28,490 nt of DNA from JABFXX01 sp964419605 (lineage in GTDB: Bacteria > Myxococcota_A > Polyangia > Haliangiales > Haliangiaceae). The translations under genes and the position numbers were made by a program. This document shows, one piece after another, positions 6,969 through 14,911 of the stretch. The notes under the pieces were generated by a model, which worked only from the letters and a program-made list of their open reading frames with translations, had not been told where the DNA came from and did no database searches. Location of the stretch: NCBI GenBank assembly GCA_964419605.1, contig CAYQQM010000064.1, forward strand, positions 1 to 28,490, given 5' to 3'. Positions within the stretch are counted from its first letter, which is position 1; each line of letters begins with the position of its first letter.

Positions 6969-8501
6969 CTATCGGGCTCGGAGCAGGGCTCGCGCTTCGG
7001 GAATCTTGGCAGCGGCCATCGCGCCGACGTAGATGAGGGCGTAGATCGCGATTGCTGCGAGCGAGCCTAGCCACGTGGAGAGGTCGAGCTGGTGCAGGGC
7101 GCGGCCGAGCAAGAATCCGGTCGTGCCAGCTAGGGTCGCGAGTGCCAACGCGACCAGCCCAAGACGAGTAGGTATTGCGATTTTGCCGATGCGCGCAGCG
7201 AGCCAGCGGCGCAGGAGCAGGAATTCGATCCATGCGGCAAACCCGGCGCTTGCGGTCAGCCCAAAAGCGCCCCATTCCGGGGCGTAGCCGAGAGCGCTCC
7301 GAACCGGAAGGGCGAGTGCCCAGCCGGCAGCGGCGGTGATTGCCACGCGTGCAAGCGCCGCGCGCAGAGGTGGCTGCGGCTCGCCGAGCGCGTAAAATGC
7401 CGAGGCAAGCAGTCGGCCGGTGGTTCCCGCCGACAACCCGAGTGCTGACCCCGCCAGAGCGATCCATACGACCCTTGTGTCGGCGGCACTGAAGCGGCCG
7501 GTCTGAAACAGCAGTGCGATGATCGGGCCGCCAATTGCAACGAACCCGACTGCAGAGGGCACAACGAAGAACACGACGCGGCGCAGGGCGGGAGCCAATC
7601 GGTCGTGCACGTGGCGGACGCGGTTTTCGCGGTCGCCGGTGGCGCTCGCCATTTCGGGCAGCTCCGACGCCGAGATAGCCATGCCAAACAGCGAAACCGG
7701 TAGGAGATACAGCGTTTGAGCGTTGGCCAGGGCGGCAACGATTGCGGGCCCGAGAAAGCTCGCGATGACTTGGTCGATGTAGCCGGATAGCTGCACCGAT
7801 CCGCGCGCAATGAACGCAGGTACAAACGCGCGCAACGTAGATCGCACGCCGGAATCGCGCACAGTGACCACCGGGCGCAGGCTTCGCAGGACGCGCGCCA
7901 CGGTCGGTAGCTGAACCACAAACTGCGCGGCAGAGCCGATCAGCGCCCCGTACGCGAGCCAAAGGGCAATGTCGTGATCTCCGCCGGCGACCCAGCGCGT
8001 AGCCGCGATCGTGGTCGCGATGATCGCTACGTTCCATAGAACCGGTGACGCGTAACTGAGAAAGAATTTGCGGTGGCTGTTGAGAACGCCCAGGCACCAC
8101 GCCGACATCACCAGCAGAGCGAGCCCGGGAAATAGGACGCGCACGAGCTCAATCGTCAGCTCCCGCGATGCAGTGTCGAACCCCGGCGCCAGAAGGCCGA
8201 CCAGCGGGCGCGCGAGGGCGACGCCGGCGAGCGCAACGGCGCTGGCGACAACCGCAAGCAGCGTGGCGATCGCTCGAGCTACCCGCGAGGCCTCTTCGCT
8301 GCGCCCCTCGGCGACCAGCCGCGCATAGACGGGGATGAACGAGGCCGAAAGCACGCCCTCGCCGAGCAAGTTCTGAAGCAGATTTGGGATGCGCAGCGCC
8401 GCTCTGAACGCGCCTGCCGCCGGCGACAGCCCCAAGTAATATCCGATGACCCGTTCTCGAATCAGCCCGGCGATGCGGGACAACAGGATGCCCGCTGCCA
8501 C
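6969..8501 (-). CDS. murJ: Lipid II flippase MurJ
   Basis: 510 residues with about 14 predicted membrane helices. MurJ flips the peptidoglycan precursor lipid II across the inner membrane. The N-terminus ILLSRIAGLIRERVIGYYLG, then RIPNLLQNLLGEGVLSASFIPVYA, is the strongly conserved start of the MurJ/MviN family. The start given is GTG at 8501. The same frame remains open upstream to a stop at about 8597 but offers no ATG, GTG or TTG, and it contains a palindromic repeat (8520-8550). No ribosome binding site is seen, so the true start is uncertain; a CTG start further up is conceivable. The secreted-protein gene upstream ends at 8595. Confidence 0.92.
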   Translation of the reverse strand: MAAGILLSRIAGLIRERVIGYYLGLSPAAGAFRAALRIPNLLQNLLGEGVLSASFIPVYARLVAEGRSEEASRVARAIATLLAVVASAVALAGVALARPLVGLLAPGFDTASRELTIELVRVLFPGLALLVMSAWCLGVLNSHRKFFLSYASPVLWNVAIIATTIAATRWVAGGDHDIALWLAYGALIGSAAQFVVQLPTVARVLRSLRPVVTVRDSGVRSTLRAFVPAFIARGSVQLSGYIDQVIASFLGPAIVAALANAQTLYLLPVSLFGMAISASELPEMASATGDRENRVRHVHDRLAPALRRVVFFVVPSAVGFVAIGGPIIALLFQTGRFSAADTRVVWIALAGSALGLSAGTTGRLLASAFYALGEPQPPLRAALARVAITAAAGWALALPVRSALGYAPEWGAFGLTASAGFAAWIEFLLLRRWLAARIGKIAIPTRLGLVALALATLAGTTGFLLGRALHQLDLSTWLGSLAAIAIYALIYVGAMAAAKIPEARALLRAR

Positions 8502-8519
8502 GGCAACCGCGCCGCTGCG

Positions 8520-8550
8520 GCGCCCCCCAAGGGGACTTCCTTCGGGGCGC
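8520..8550 (-). repeat. Short palindromic element at murJ 5' end
   Basis: On the minus strand this forms nested stems: an outer CGCCCC/GGGGGCG pairing and an inner AAGG/CCTT with AAGTCC in the loop. About 26 of 27 bases match 21844-21870 inside a CBS-protein gene. A related GGAAGTCCCC...GGGGGGCG sequence lies within the first gene (786-805). Confidence 0.7.
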
Positions 8551-8594
8551 TTGCTTGAGAGTGGAGCCGTCTCGTCAGGCAGATGCGTACGATC

Positions 8595-9518
8595 TTAGGT
8601 GGAGAGCGTTAGCCACACTTGAAGTGCGCGCGCGTCCGTTCCATCGGGGGTTACGCTTTTTCCGGCAGTAATCGCGCCGAAGATAAACGAGGTACCGATC
8701 TGGAGGTGTTTGTTCACCATCACTTGAGCCAGTGCGCCGACTGGAATGGAATAGTTGTCCGCGAACTTGCTGAGCTGGCCCTTGATACCGCTTCCCACGC
8801 CCAGCATCAGTGCGGGAATTGGCTTGACCCAGCCGACGACCGGGAACCACAGCTGATCTTTGTTTACTTTTGCTGGGTTGCCGTTCGCATCGTTGATGGT
8901 GCGATTCGAAAGTCCGATCCACAGGTTCGGCGACATCAGCAGCGAGAACTTACCGGCGGAGAATCTGGCCTTCGCACCCAACTTGGCGACGGCGTCCAGC
9001 GTTTCTTTCGACGCCGGGCGCAGGTCCTTCGCGATGAGGCCAAGGTCGATCTCGACCGCCGTGGGCCCGGAGGCTACGCCGTACCGAATCTCGAACCCAC
9101 CCTGGCGGTACACGCTGGGGCAGCCGTTTTCTTTGCTGACGATGCAAAGCCCGCTACCGGCGGATCCGCGGAATCCGGTCAGCGCAAAACTCGAGTGCAC
9201 GATCGCGAGCGTTAGCTTGTCCGTTACTCCGTAGGACAGGTCGGGAGCCAGCGATACCGGCTTGAACGCCTTGTCGGTGGTCATGTTCATTTCGGCGTTC
9301 AGCTGGAGGACCACCCCGCCTTTCTTGTTGGTCAAGCTCGCGCCCGGCTTGGCCTTGGCGGGTGGCGGCGGCGGTACCGGAGTGGTTTCCGGCGGTAGGG
9401 TCGCGTCCAACGAACCGCTCGTCGTCGATAGCGATGAGGCATCGCGATCGGGCTCGGCCGCGGCGGAACTAATGAAGGCGAACGCTGCTAGGATCGAAGC
9501 TGGTGCGGTGAGTCTCAT
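8595..9518 (-). CDS. Secreted/outer-membrane beta-barrel-like protein
   Basis: 307 residues. The signal peptide is MRLTAPASILAAFAFISSAAAEP. A low-complexity Pro/Thr-rich region (residues about 25-55, TPVPPPPPAK) follows. The rest has alternating hydrophobic/polar strands and many Gly and aromatic residues (LAPDLSYGVTDKLTLAIVHSS; LMLGVGSGIKGQL; QIGTSFIFGAITAGKS), as expected for an outer-membrane barrel. A Cys pair (LCIVSKENGCPS) may form a disulphide. The C-terminus is WLTLST, without a classical terminal Phe. It lies directly upstream of murJ on the same strand. The exact family is not recognised. Confidence 0.75.
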   Translation of the reverse strand: MRLTAPASILAAFAFISSAAAEPDRDASSLSTTSGSLDATLPPETTPVPPPPPAKAKPGASLTNKKGGVVLQLNAEMNMTTDKAFKPVSLAPDLSYGVTDKLTLAIVHSSFALTGFRGSAGSGLCIVSKENGCPSVYRQGGFEIRYGVASGPTAVEIDLGLIAKDLRPASKETLDAVAKLGAKARFSAGKFSLLMSPNLWIGLSNRTINDANGNPAKVNKDQLWFPVVGWVKPIPALMLGVGSGIKGQLSKFADNYSIPVGALAQVMVNKHLQIGTSFIFGAITAGKSVTPDGTDARALQVWLTLST

Positions 9519-9590
9519 TCGCCCGGTTATAGGTCAATCGAACGCGCAACTCCAGTTTCGTGCCAACAACGTTTTCGGTGACTTGGCGGC

Positions 9591-10002
9591 TCAAGCCAGC
9601 TTGGCGCGGACCGCTGCAACGAAGTCGAGCAGGTCGGTGAGATGGTTTTCTACCACCGAGCGCACGACCGCAACATCTACGTCTAAATTCCCGTAAACTA
9701 TGAGGTTTCTTAAATTCGGTCATCTTGCACAGGACTTGGCGTTGCGGGTCCGCGATCCACCCCCCGCGACACAGCAGGTCAAACAGTTCGTGATTGGTCG
9801 CCGGTTCGCCCATGCGGTTATCGGACACGATGTGGGCGGCGATATCGAGAGTGGCTTGGACCGCGAGCCGTAACGTGTGCTCGACAAACCGCTGTTCGCG
9901 GATGTCGGTCGCGAGTAGCTGTGGCTGAGCCATCGTCTGCAATTCGCGGACGCAAGTTTCGATGAACGCTAGCTTTTTCGCGACCAGCTCAACGTCGGTC
10001 AC
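9591..10002 (-). pseudogene. hepT: Frameshifted HepT-like (DUF86) toxin
   Basis: The start is GTG at 10002, overlapping the mntA stop (GTGA). The frame encodes a HepT-like helical protein (MTDVELVAKKLAFIETCVRE; FDLLCRGGWIADPQRQVLCKM) up to about 9714. There one extra A in minus-strand TTTAAGAAAC shifts the frame, giving an unrelated Arg-rich tail that stops at 9469. Removing one base restores a normal C-terminus (RNLIVYGNLDVDVAVV...VAAVRAKLA) and a stop at 9591. Family members carry R-x4-H-x-Y here as the RNase site; this copy reads R-NLIV-Y-G-N, so both the His and the Tyr are gone. The toxin looks inactive twice over. A sequencing error could explain the shift but not the substitutions. Confidence 0.8.
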
Positions 10003-10412
10003 GGTTGCGCTCCGGGGGGCCGACCGCGATAGGCGTTGCGCAGCCGCTGCATATTGAAGTAGTCATTGCGCGAGCGAACTTCGAACCGGATTCGCGCGCT
10101 GGGATCTCGCTGGATCAACAACTCTCCGTCGCGCAGCACGCGATGGACCAGGTCCGAGGGAGCGCCATTGAGGACGACGAGGTCGACGCGAACCCCAAGC
10201 GCTTGCTCAAGTTCCCCAGGTACTTCGAATGGATAGCTCTGCAAGGAGGTCGGTCGTTGGTCCAGCCACACCGCGATATCCAGGTCGCTTTTGCCTGTCG
10301 CGTCGCCACGCGCTCGGCTGCCGAACAGGTACGCCGCGACGAGGTTGGGCATCTTTGACAGCCGCTCGACCAACAGCTCGCGATTCACATGGGAAGTATA
10401 GGACGAATCCAT
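9999..10412 (-). CDS. mntA: MntA-type minimal nucleotidyltransferase antitoxin
   Basis: 137 residues. The nucleotidyltransferase signature GSRARGDATGKSDLDIAVWL contains the GS-x10-D-x-D metal/nucleotide site; a third acidic residue lies in RVDLVVL. In the known MntA-HepT (type VII) systems this enzyme AMPylates a Tyr of the HepT RNase and neutralises it. It is upstream of hepT, with GTGA overlap, which is the common order. The start is ATG at 10412; a later GTG is possible. Because its partner has lost the modified Tyr motif and is frameshifted, the antitoxin may now be free of its original duty. It is divergent from hipB, with 84 bp between starts. Confidence 0.88.
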   Translation of the reverse strand: MDSSYTSHVNRELLVERLSKMPNLVAAYLFGSRARGDATGKSDLDIAVWLDQRPTSLQSYPFEVPGELEQALGVRVDLVVLNGAPSDLVHRVLRDGELLIQRDPSARIRFEVRSRNDYFNMQRLRNAYRGRPPGAQP

Positions 10413-10485
10413 GAGGTCGGGGGAGTGGGTGCGGAACCAGTAGTATAGATCAAAAAGGATGGTTTCCAGGCTATTTTTGGATATA

Positions 10486-10500
10486 GCATATCATATATGC
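10486..10500 (+). promoter_or_regulatory. Palindromic operator candidate of hipBA
   Basis: GCATAT-CAT-ATATGC is a perfect inverted repeat that spans the ATG of hipB at 10497. The surrounding 10440-10500 is markedly AT-rich (TATAGATC, GGATATAGC), unlike neighbouring coding DNA, and no ribosome binding site is seen. HipB proteins repress their own operon by binding palindromes, so this is a natural candidate. Confidence 0.5.
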
Positions 10501-10805
10501 ATGATTATTTTGCGTTCAGCGAAGTGCTTCGCAGCCTCGGAGGGCGTGCGCGGCAGTTGAGGCTGGTCCGCGGTTTGCGCCAAGACGACCTTGCCAGTCG
10601 TGCGGGTGTGGGCGTTGCTACGGTGCGGAGGTTCGAGAAGTCGGGTTCAGCATCGATCGAGAACGTGCTCAGAATCGCCACGGTTCTGGCTGCCGAGCGG
10701 GGGTTCGAGGCCTTGTTTGAGGCGCCACCCTACGCGTCGATCGATGAAGCGCTTTCGCGGCCTGAAGCACACCGTCGGCAACGCGCACCCAGAGCGCCGC
10801 GATGA
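10497..10805 (+). CDS. hipB: HipB-like XRE antitoxin
   Basis: 102 residues with an XRE-type helix-turn-helix (ARQLRLVRGLRQDDLASRAGVGVATVRRFEKSG split over residues about 18-50; the recognition helix is around VATVRRFE). A short hydrophobic helix (LRIATVLAAERGFEALFE) follows. It binds operator DNA and the HipA kinase. The start is ATG at 10497, but it lies inside a palindrome with no ribosome binding site, so a leaderless start or the GTG at 10524 is possible. Its stop overlaps the hipA start (ATGA at 10802-10805), giving the classical hipBA order. Confidence 0.9.
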   Translation: MHDYFAFSEVLRSLGGRARQLRLVRGLRQDDLASRAGVGVATVRRFEKSGSASIENVLRIATVLAAERGFEALFEAPPYASIDEALSRPEAHRRQRAPRAPR

Positions 10806-12025
10806 GGCTCAAGCACGTCGATCAGGTTGCTGTCTACTACGAACCCGAACAAGATCAGCGCGTAAAAGTCGGGCGACTTGCGCTGAAAACGCGCCGCGTT
10901 CTGTTTCAGTACGAAGCGTCGTTCCTCGGTACCCAGTTGGAGCTGTCTCCGGTTCGGCTCCGGCTCACGCCCGACGTCGTCATTGGGCAGCCGGCTGTGC
11001 TCGACGGATTGATGGGAGTATTCGACGACAGCCTTCCCGACGGCTGGGGAAGGTTACTGATCGATCGCCGCGCGGCAGAACTGGGACTGTCTGGCAGCGC
11101 TTTATCCCCGCTGGACCGGCTAACCTTGGTGGGTGCGCGCGCCATCGGCGCGCTGACGTACGAGCCAGAAGTTGCGATCGACGACCCGAGGATCATCAAG
11201 CTCGCGGATCTTGCGCGCGAGACCATCACCGTGCTGGATGGAGCGAGTGGCGCAGACCTCGAGCGACTCATTGCTGTGGGCGGATCGCCCAAAGGGGCTC
11301 GGCCCAAGATATTGATTCAAATCTCGCCGAAGGGCGCATTGCATTTTGGCGCAAAGACCATCAAGCCGGGCTTCACCGCCTGGCTAGTCAAGTTTCGCGC
11401 CCGTGAGGATGATCCGCACACGGGCTCGCTCGAGCACAGCTACTGTTTGATGGCAAAGGCGGCGGGGATCGATGTTCCCCATACCCAGGTCTTGGGCAAA
11501 ACCAAACGAGAACCTGGATACTTTGCCATCCAGCGTTTTGACCGGGTCGGCACCGCGCGGCGACACGTTCACACCCTTGGCGGGCTGCTGCAGCTTCCTC
11601 ACGGCTACGCCGCCCTCGACTACCGAGATCTGCTCAAGCTAACCCGCACGCTCACGCGCGATGAGGTCGCCGTTGCCGAGATGTTTCGCCGCGCATGCTT
11701 CAACGTGTTTGCGCACAATCGCGACGACCACACGCGGAACTTCGCGTTCATTATGGACGGTCGCGGCCAGTGGCAACCCAGTCCAGCCTACGATCTTACG
11801 TTTTCTCATGGACCGGGCGGTGAGCACACGATGCTGATTGTGGGCGAAGGGCGCAATCCGGACATCGAACACTTGCTTCGACTCGCCAAGGAGGTCGATC
11901 TGAGGCACGCCTCGGCGATCATCGACGAAGTCCGGACTGCGGTAGCTCGTTTCACGGAGTTCGCGCAACAAGCGGAGGTGCCTGCACGGCTGGCGCGCAG
12001 AGTCGCCGAGGTTTTGGGGCCCTAA
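10802..12025 (+). CDS. hipA: HipA-like Ser/Thr kinase toxin
   Basis: 407 residues. The N-terminal subdomain (DQVAVYYEPEQDQRVKVGRLAL; LPDGWGRLLIDRR) and C-terminal kinase lobe match the HipA family, which in E. coli phosphorylates glutamyl-tRNA synthetase and causes dormancy. Seen here: GGSPKGARPK as the Gly-rich loop, the ATP-site Lys in TAWLVKFRA, the catalytic loop NVFAHNRDDHTRNFAF and the Asp of SPAYDLTFS. The gene appears intact. Its substrate is not known from sequence. Translational coupling to hipB is likely. Confidence 0.92.
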   Translation: MRLKHVDQVAVYYEPEQDQRVKVGRLALKTRRVLFQYEASFLGTQLELSPVRLRLTPDVVIGQPAVLDGLMGVFDDSLPDGWGRLLIDRRAAELGLSGSALSPLDRLTLVGARAIGALTYEPEVAIDDPRIIKLADLARETITVLDGASGADLERLIAVGGSPKGARPKILIQISPKGALHFGAKTIKPGFTAWLVKFRAREDDPHTGSLEHSYCLMAKAAGIDVPHTQVLGKTKREPGYFAIQRFDRVGTARRHVHTLGGLLQLPHGYAALDYRDLLKLTRTLTRDEVAVAEMFRRACFNVFAHNRDDHTRNFAFIMDGRGQWQPSPAYDLTFSHGPGGEHTMLIVGEGRNPDIEHLLRLAKEVDLRHASAIIDEVRTAVARFTEFAQQAEVPARLARRVAEVLGP

Positions 12026-12147
12026 CCTCAGGCGGTCGTTCAGCGGTTCGTGGTTGGCATCTGCGAAATCGAAACGATTCCGGATGGTTCGTCGCGGACC
12101 AGGCCCGTCGGGTGCGGAGCGCGCCTTAGACCCGCAGGCCCGCGCGG

Positions 12148-13914
12148 CTATCCGGGGATCTCATTGCCTCTCCACCAGCGAAGCGGGTCCTTCTGCTCAC
12201 GCGCACGGCGTAGCGTAGTTGCAAATTCTTGCGCCGCAGTTCGGGCGTCCTTTTCATGGAATAGATTGTTGTATTCTTCCCGGGCTAGCCCAGCGTGGTG
12301 TTGAGCCTTTAGATAGTCCTGGTTCATGACTTCCAAGGAAATCGAACCCAGTCGATCCCCGCCCTCACGCTTCAGGAATTCTTCGTATTCTCGGTAGTCT
12401 CGAGCGTGCTCCTCAGCGTAGGCGGTTCTGGCTTCTATTTCCTGTAGCGTGGTCTGCACTTTTGGATCGGTCATGCTTTCATACAAGTTTTTCGCGAGCT
12501 CTCGTTGATCGCGGGGCAAGTCGCGAGGTTCCGAGCCGCGTACGTGGGCATACACGTCATACGCGAAAAGTTTCAGTGGATGGTGCGCTGGAAATCCAAG
12601 CGCCACCTCCCACCGCATGATTTCTACGGACTGAGCAACGCGTCTAAATAGATATCCATACACGAAATTCAACGCGTCGGCCGGATAGGTGGGCGCACCG
12701 AGGAGTTTCAGGTTCACCCGAGCTTCCCAACTCTGCGGTACCAACTCAACGAGCTCCGAACCAGCCCCCGTATATTCCGTGAAGGTCAGCTCTGGAACGC
12801 CGAGGCTTCGCAAGTACGCGTTTAGCGGTGCGCCGATTTTCGGGAGGAGGCCTTTGGGAGACCCTAGGAGGGACGGCCACAGCGCCGCTAGGTCCTTGCT
12901 AGCTTTTTTTGCGGCCTTGACGCTCTTGAAGTCTGGCATCATCTCCATCAAGTTGTTTCCAGTCAGGGGCAGCAGATGGGCGGCTGGACTCGGTTGGAGA
13001 GACGCCGTCGGAAGGCCGCCATAGGGCCAGGCCGCTTGGCTTCCGCGCTGATCCGCCAATAGCCTACCAAATGCACTCAGGCCAGGGGTGAGCGCATTTC
13101 TCATCGCTGCAGTGGCTGAGAGCGCGGACTCTGGCAACCAACCAGATGGCGCTAGTGTTGCGGGGCTCTGTTTGACGGCAGGTCCTTTGGTGAGCCCTTT
13201 GTTCGTCGGAACAATTTGTTCACCCTCGATTCGATACGGCACGTCGATGACATTTGGATCCTGTACCCGGCTCCGGGGGAGCCTCAGATTCGGCGCCACG
13301 ATCGGGCTAATCAGGATCAAGTTGCCAGTCATCGAGTCAAAGTAGGGCGCCGCCGCCTTGACGTTCCCCGCAATAAGGTGCTTCAGCCACTGGTTGAAAT
13401 CGGCTTCGGCAAACGACGCAAACATTCCGGTGAAGGCGACTCCCGCTGCGCGGCCGCCGATTTGCAGTGCCTTCTCGAGTTTGTTCCACAGTTCGGCTTG
13501 CCTCGGCGTCATTTGCTTTGCCGGAGCAGAAGCGGCGTAGCGACGACTCAGGATCGTTAGCAATCGACCGGCGACGATGGCCGCTGCGGTTGCGCCGGCG
13601 GCATCTGCGGTTTGCTCGCCAATGGACACGCTCCCCACCACGTTCTCCAAAAACGCGCAAATGCGCTTTTGAATCGGATCTGCGAACTCGGCCTCCGGGT
13701 TGGGTCGATCGACTGGCTCGTATCGCCCGTAACTCGTCGCGCGGCGAGTGTCGATCACCGATTCTGCGGGATAGGTTCCCTGCGGATTCGCGGGAACAGC
13801 CGTTAGATCTTCAATTTTCGGCAGCGGCGCGCGACTCATGGGAGTCGACGACACGTCTACAGCGTGCCCCTGAGCTAAGGGTTTGGTTTCGAGCGCTGCG
13901 CTTTCTAGGGCCAT
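12148..13914 (-). CDS. Large protein of unknown function
   Basis: About 588 residues from the ATG at 13914, chosen for the GGGGGAG six bases upstream; earlier starts at 13944 or 13995 are open but less convincing. It begins MALESAALETKPLAQGHAV. Residues about 110-135 and 155-185 have hydrophobic helices (AAGATAAAIVAGRLLTIL; GRAAGVAFTGMFASFAEADF). The middle is Pro/Leu-rich without a recognisable motif. The last 120 residues are charged and helical (LQEIEARTAYAEEHARDYRE; LAREEYNNLFHEKDARTAAQ). There is no signal peptide. It and the 14898-16070 gene are the only large unknowns here and share a broad plan: disordered N-terminus, hydrophobic helices, then an acidic/aromatic block. Possible roles include an exported effector, but nothing shows that directly. 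Confidence 0.7.
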   Translation of the reverse strand: MALESAALETKPLAQGHAVDVSSTPMSRAPLPKIEDLTAVPANPQGTYPAESVIDTRRATSYGRYEPVDRPNPEAEFADPIQKRICAFLENVVGSVSIGEQTADAAGATAAAIVAGRLLTILSRRYAASAPAKQMTPRQAELWNKLEKALQIGGRAAGVAFTGMFASFAEADFNQWLKHLIAGNVKAAAPYFDSMTGNLILISPIVAPNLRLPRSRVQDPNVIDVPYRIEGEQIVPTNKGLTKGPAVKQSPATLAPSGWLPESALSATAAMRNALTPGLSAFGRLLADQRGSQAAWPYGGLPTASLQPSPAAHLLPLTGNNLMEMMPDFKSVKAAKKASKDLAALWPSLLGSPKGLLPKIGAPLNAYLRSLGVPELTFTEYTGAGSELVELVPQSWEARVNLKLLGAPTYPADALNFVYGYLFRRVAQSVEIMRWEVALGFPAHHPLKLFAYDVYAHVRGSEPRDLPRDQRELAKNLYESMTDPKVQTTLQEIEARTAYAEEHARDYREYEEFLKREGGDRLGSISLEVMNQDYLKAQHHAGLAREEYNNLFHEKDARTAAQEFATTLRRAREQKDPLRWWRGNEIPG

Positions 13915-13953
13915 GAACTTCTCCCCCGTCAGAGCCTGCCCCATGACGGCGAT

Positions 13954-13983
13954 GCTACGCCCCCTTTTGAGAAAGGGGGTAGC
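13954..13983. repeat. Perfect hairpin upstream of unknown gene
   Basis: Inner stem CCCCCTTT/AAAGGGGG with a 4-nt loop (13960-13979) is extended by GCTA/TAGC across a 2-nt bulge, giving about 12 paired positions. It lies about 40 bp before the chosen start of the 12148-13914 gene. No T-run follows on either strand, so an intrinsic terminator is unlikely. It could be a leader hairpin or another palindromic element. Confidence 0.6.
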
Positions 13984-14184
13984 CTCAAGTAACACATTGT
14001 GGTCGAGTTCCCAACGGGTTTTTTTTTCGACTACCTGCTATTCTAGTCAAGGAAAATTCTACATTATATCAAATAGTTGCTCATGTTTCGGTCGAGGCGC
14101 TGAATGATCCAAGCGAAGCTCCGTGAAGTCTTGGAATACCTCATGTGGCGTCGGCCGGTCCCGGCATCGTGTACACTGAACCTC

Positions 14185-14334
14185 GTGACGACGACGCGGT
14201 CCGAGATCGATGCCCGTCTCGCCCGCGCGGACGCTGTGCGGGTGAAGCTCCGGAGCTGTTCGCGCGAGCTCATGACATTCGGCCAGGGATTACTCGCTAC
14301 AATTCCCAAGCCCGATGTCGATCGATCTCGATGA
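14185..14334 (+). CDS. Small protein paired with nucleotidyltransferase gene
   Basis: About 49 residues from the GTG at 14185 (TTTRSEIDARLARADAVRVK), forming a charged amphipathic helix and ending in PKPDVDRSR. It overlaps the next gene start (14315) by 20 nt, suggesting coupled translation. An upstream ATG at 14104 keeps the frame but adds a stretch that looks non-coding. Existence is supported only by the open frame and overlap; it could be the partner or antitoxin of the next gene. No family recognised. Confidence 0.4.
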   Translation: MTTTRSEIDARLARADAVRVKLRSCSRELMTFGQGLLATIPKPDVDRSR

Positions 14335-14911
14335 CCCGATTGCGCTCATGCTCGCGGCTACCGAGGCGCTACGCGTTTCGAGCATCGAAGTGGTTGCGTA
14401 CGGGGGACTCGTGCTCGCGATGTACGGCGAACCGCGCGAGACCAGAGATGCCGATCTAGCCGTAGCGACCCTGGATATCGAGGCGGCGCGTCACGCCCTT
14501 GCTGAAGCGGGATTGAACACGGTCGTAGCCTTTGCCGCGGTACGCTTTGGTGGCAACGAACTCACCCGCTTGAGCGTATTGGGTGGAGGGCAGCTCAACA
14601 CTATCGACTTTGTGCGACCGCGCTCGGCGCGCTACGCCAGCTGTGTTCTGGACCGCGCTCTGGTCGGCAGTCTTCGCGCGACGGAGCTGCACACGGTTTC
14701 ACCCGAGGATTTCATTTTGCTCAAAGTACTTTCCACCAGGGACCGCGATTTAGACGATGCGCGCAGTGTCGTCGCGGCACTCGCGGATCGGCTCGACGGA
14801 ACGGTTTTATCCGAGGAGGGGAGAAAGCTTGCGGCAGAGCTGCCTGATCACGACGTGATATCGCGTTTGCGTTCGGTATCACCTCCGGGTGGCTTTGTTA
14901 AAACTCGGTGA
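14315..14911 (+). CDS. AbiEii/DUF6036-like nucleotidyltransferase
   Basis: 198 residues. The motif VVAYGGLVLAMYGEPRETRDADLAV (read in two parts) gives GG, then R-x-T-x-D-x-D, typical of AbiEii-like and DUF6036-like nucleotidyltransferases. Further acidic and basic positions follow (NTIDFVRPR; VSPEDFILLKVLSTRDRDLDD), with the K-x-x-x-x-x-D-x-x-D block common in these families. Relatives act as toxins in type IV toxin-antitoxin or phage-abortive modules, but some are housekeeping-like; the role here is uncertain. Tail-to-tail overlap of 14 bp with the minus-strand unknown gene. It lies next to other toxin-antitoxin genes. Confidence 0.75.
   Translation: MSIDLDDPIALMLAATEALRVSSIEVVAYGGLVLAMYGEPRETRDADLAVATLDIEAARHALAEAGLNTVVAFAAVRFGGNELTRLSVLGGGQLNTIDFVRPRSARYASCVLDRALVGSLRATELHTVSPEDFILLKVLSTRDRDLDDARSVVAALADRLDGTVLSEEGRKLAAELPDHDVISRLRSVSPPGGFVKTR

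Noticed and set aside
9469..9713. Tail of the hepT frame as a genuine novel C-terminus
   Set aside because: It is Arg-rich and unlike the family, while the alternative frame gives a good HepT ending.
9703..9718. Programmed frameshift in hepT
   Set aside because: No recognised slippery site or stimulatory structure is evident, and the catalytic motif is already lost.
12026..12147. tRNA or other RNA gene between hipA and the unknown gene
   Set aside because: No cloverleaf or CCA end could be traced in this gap.
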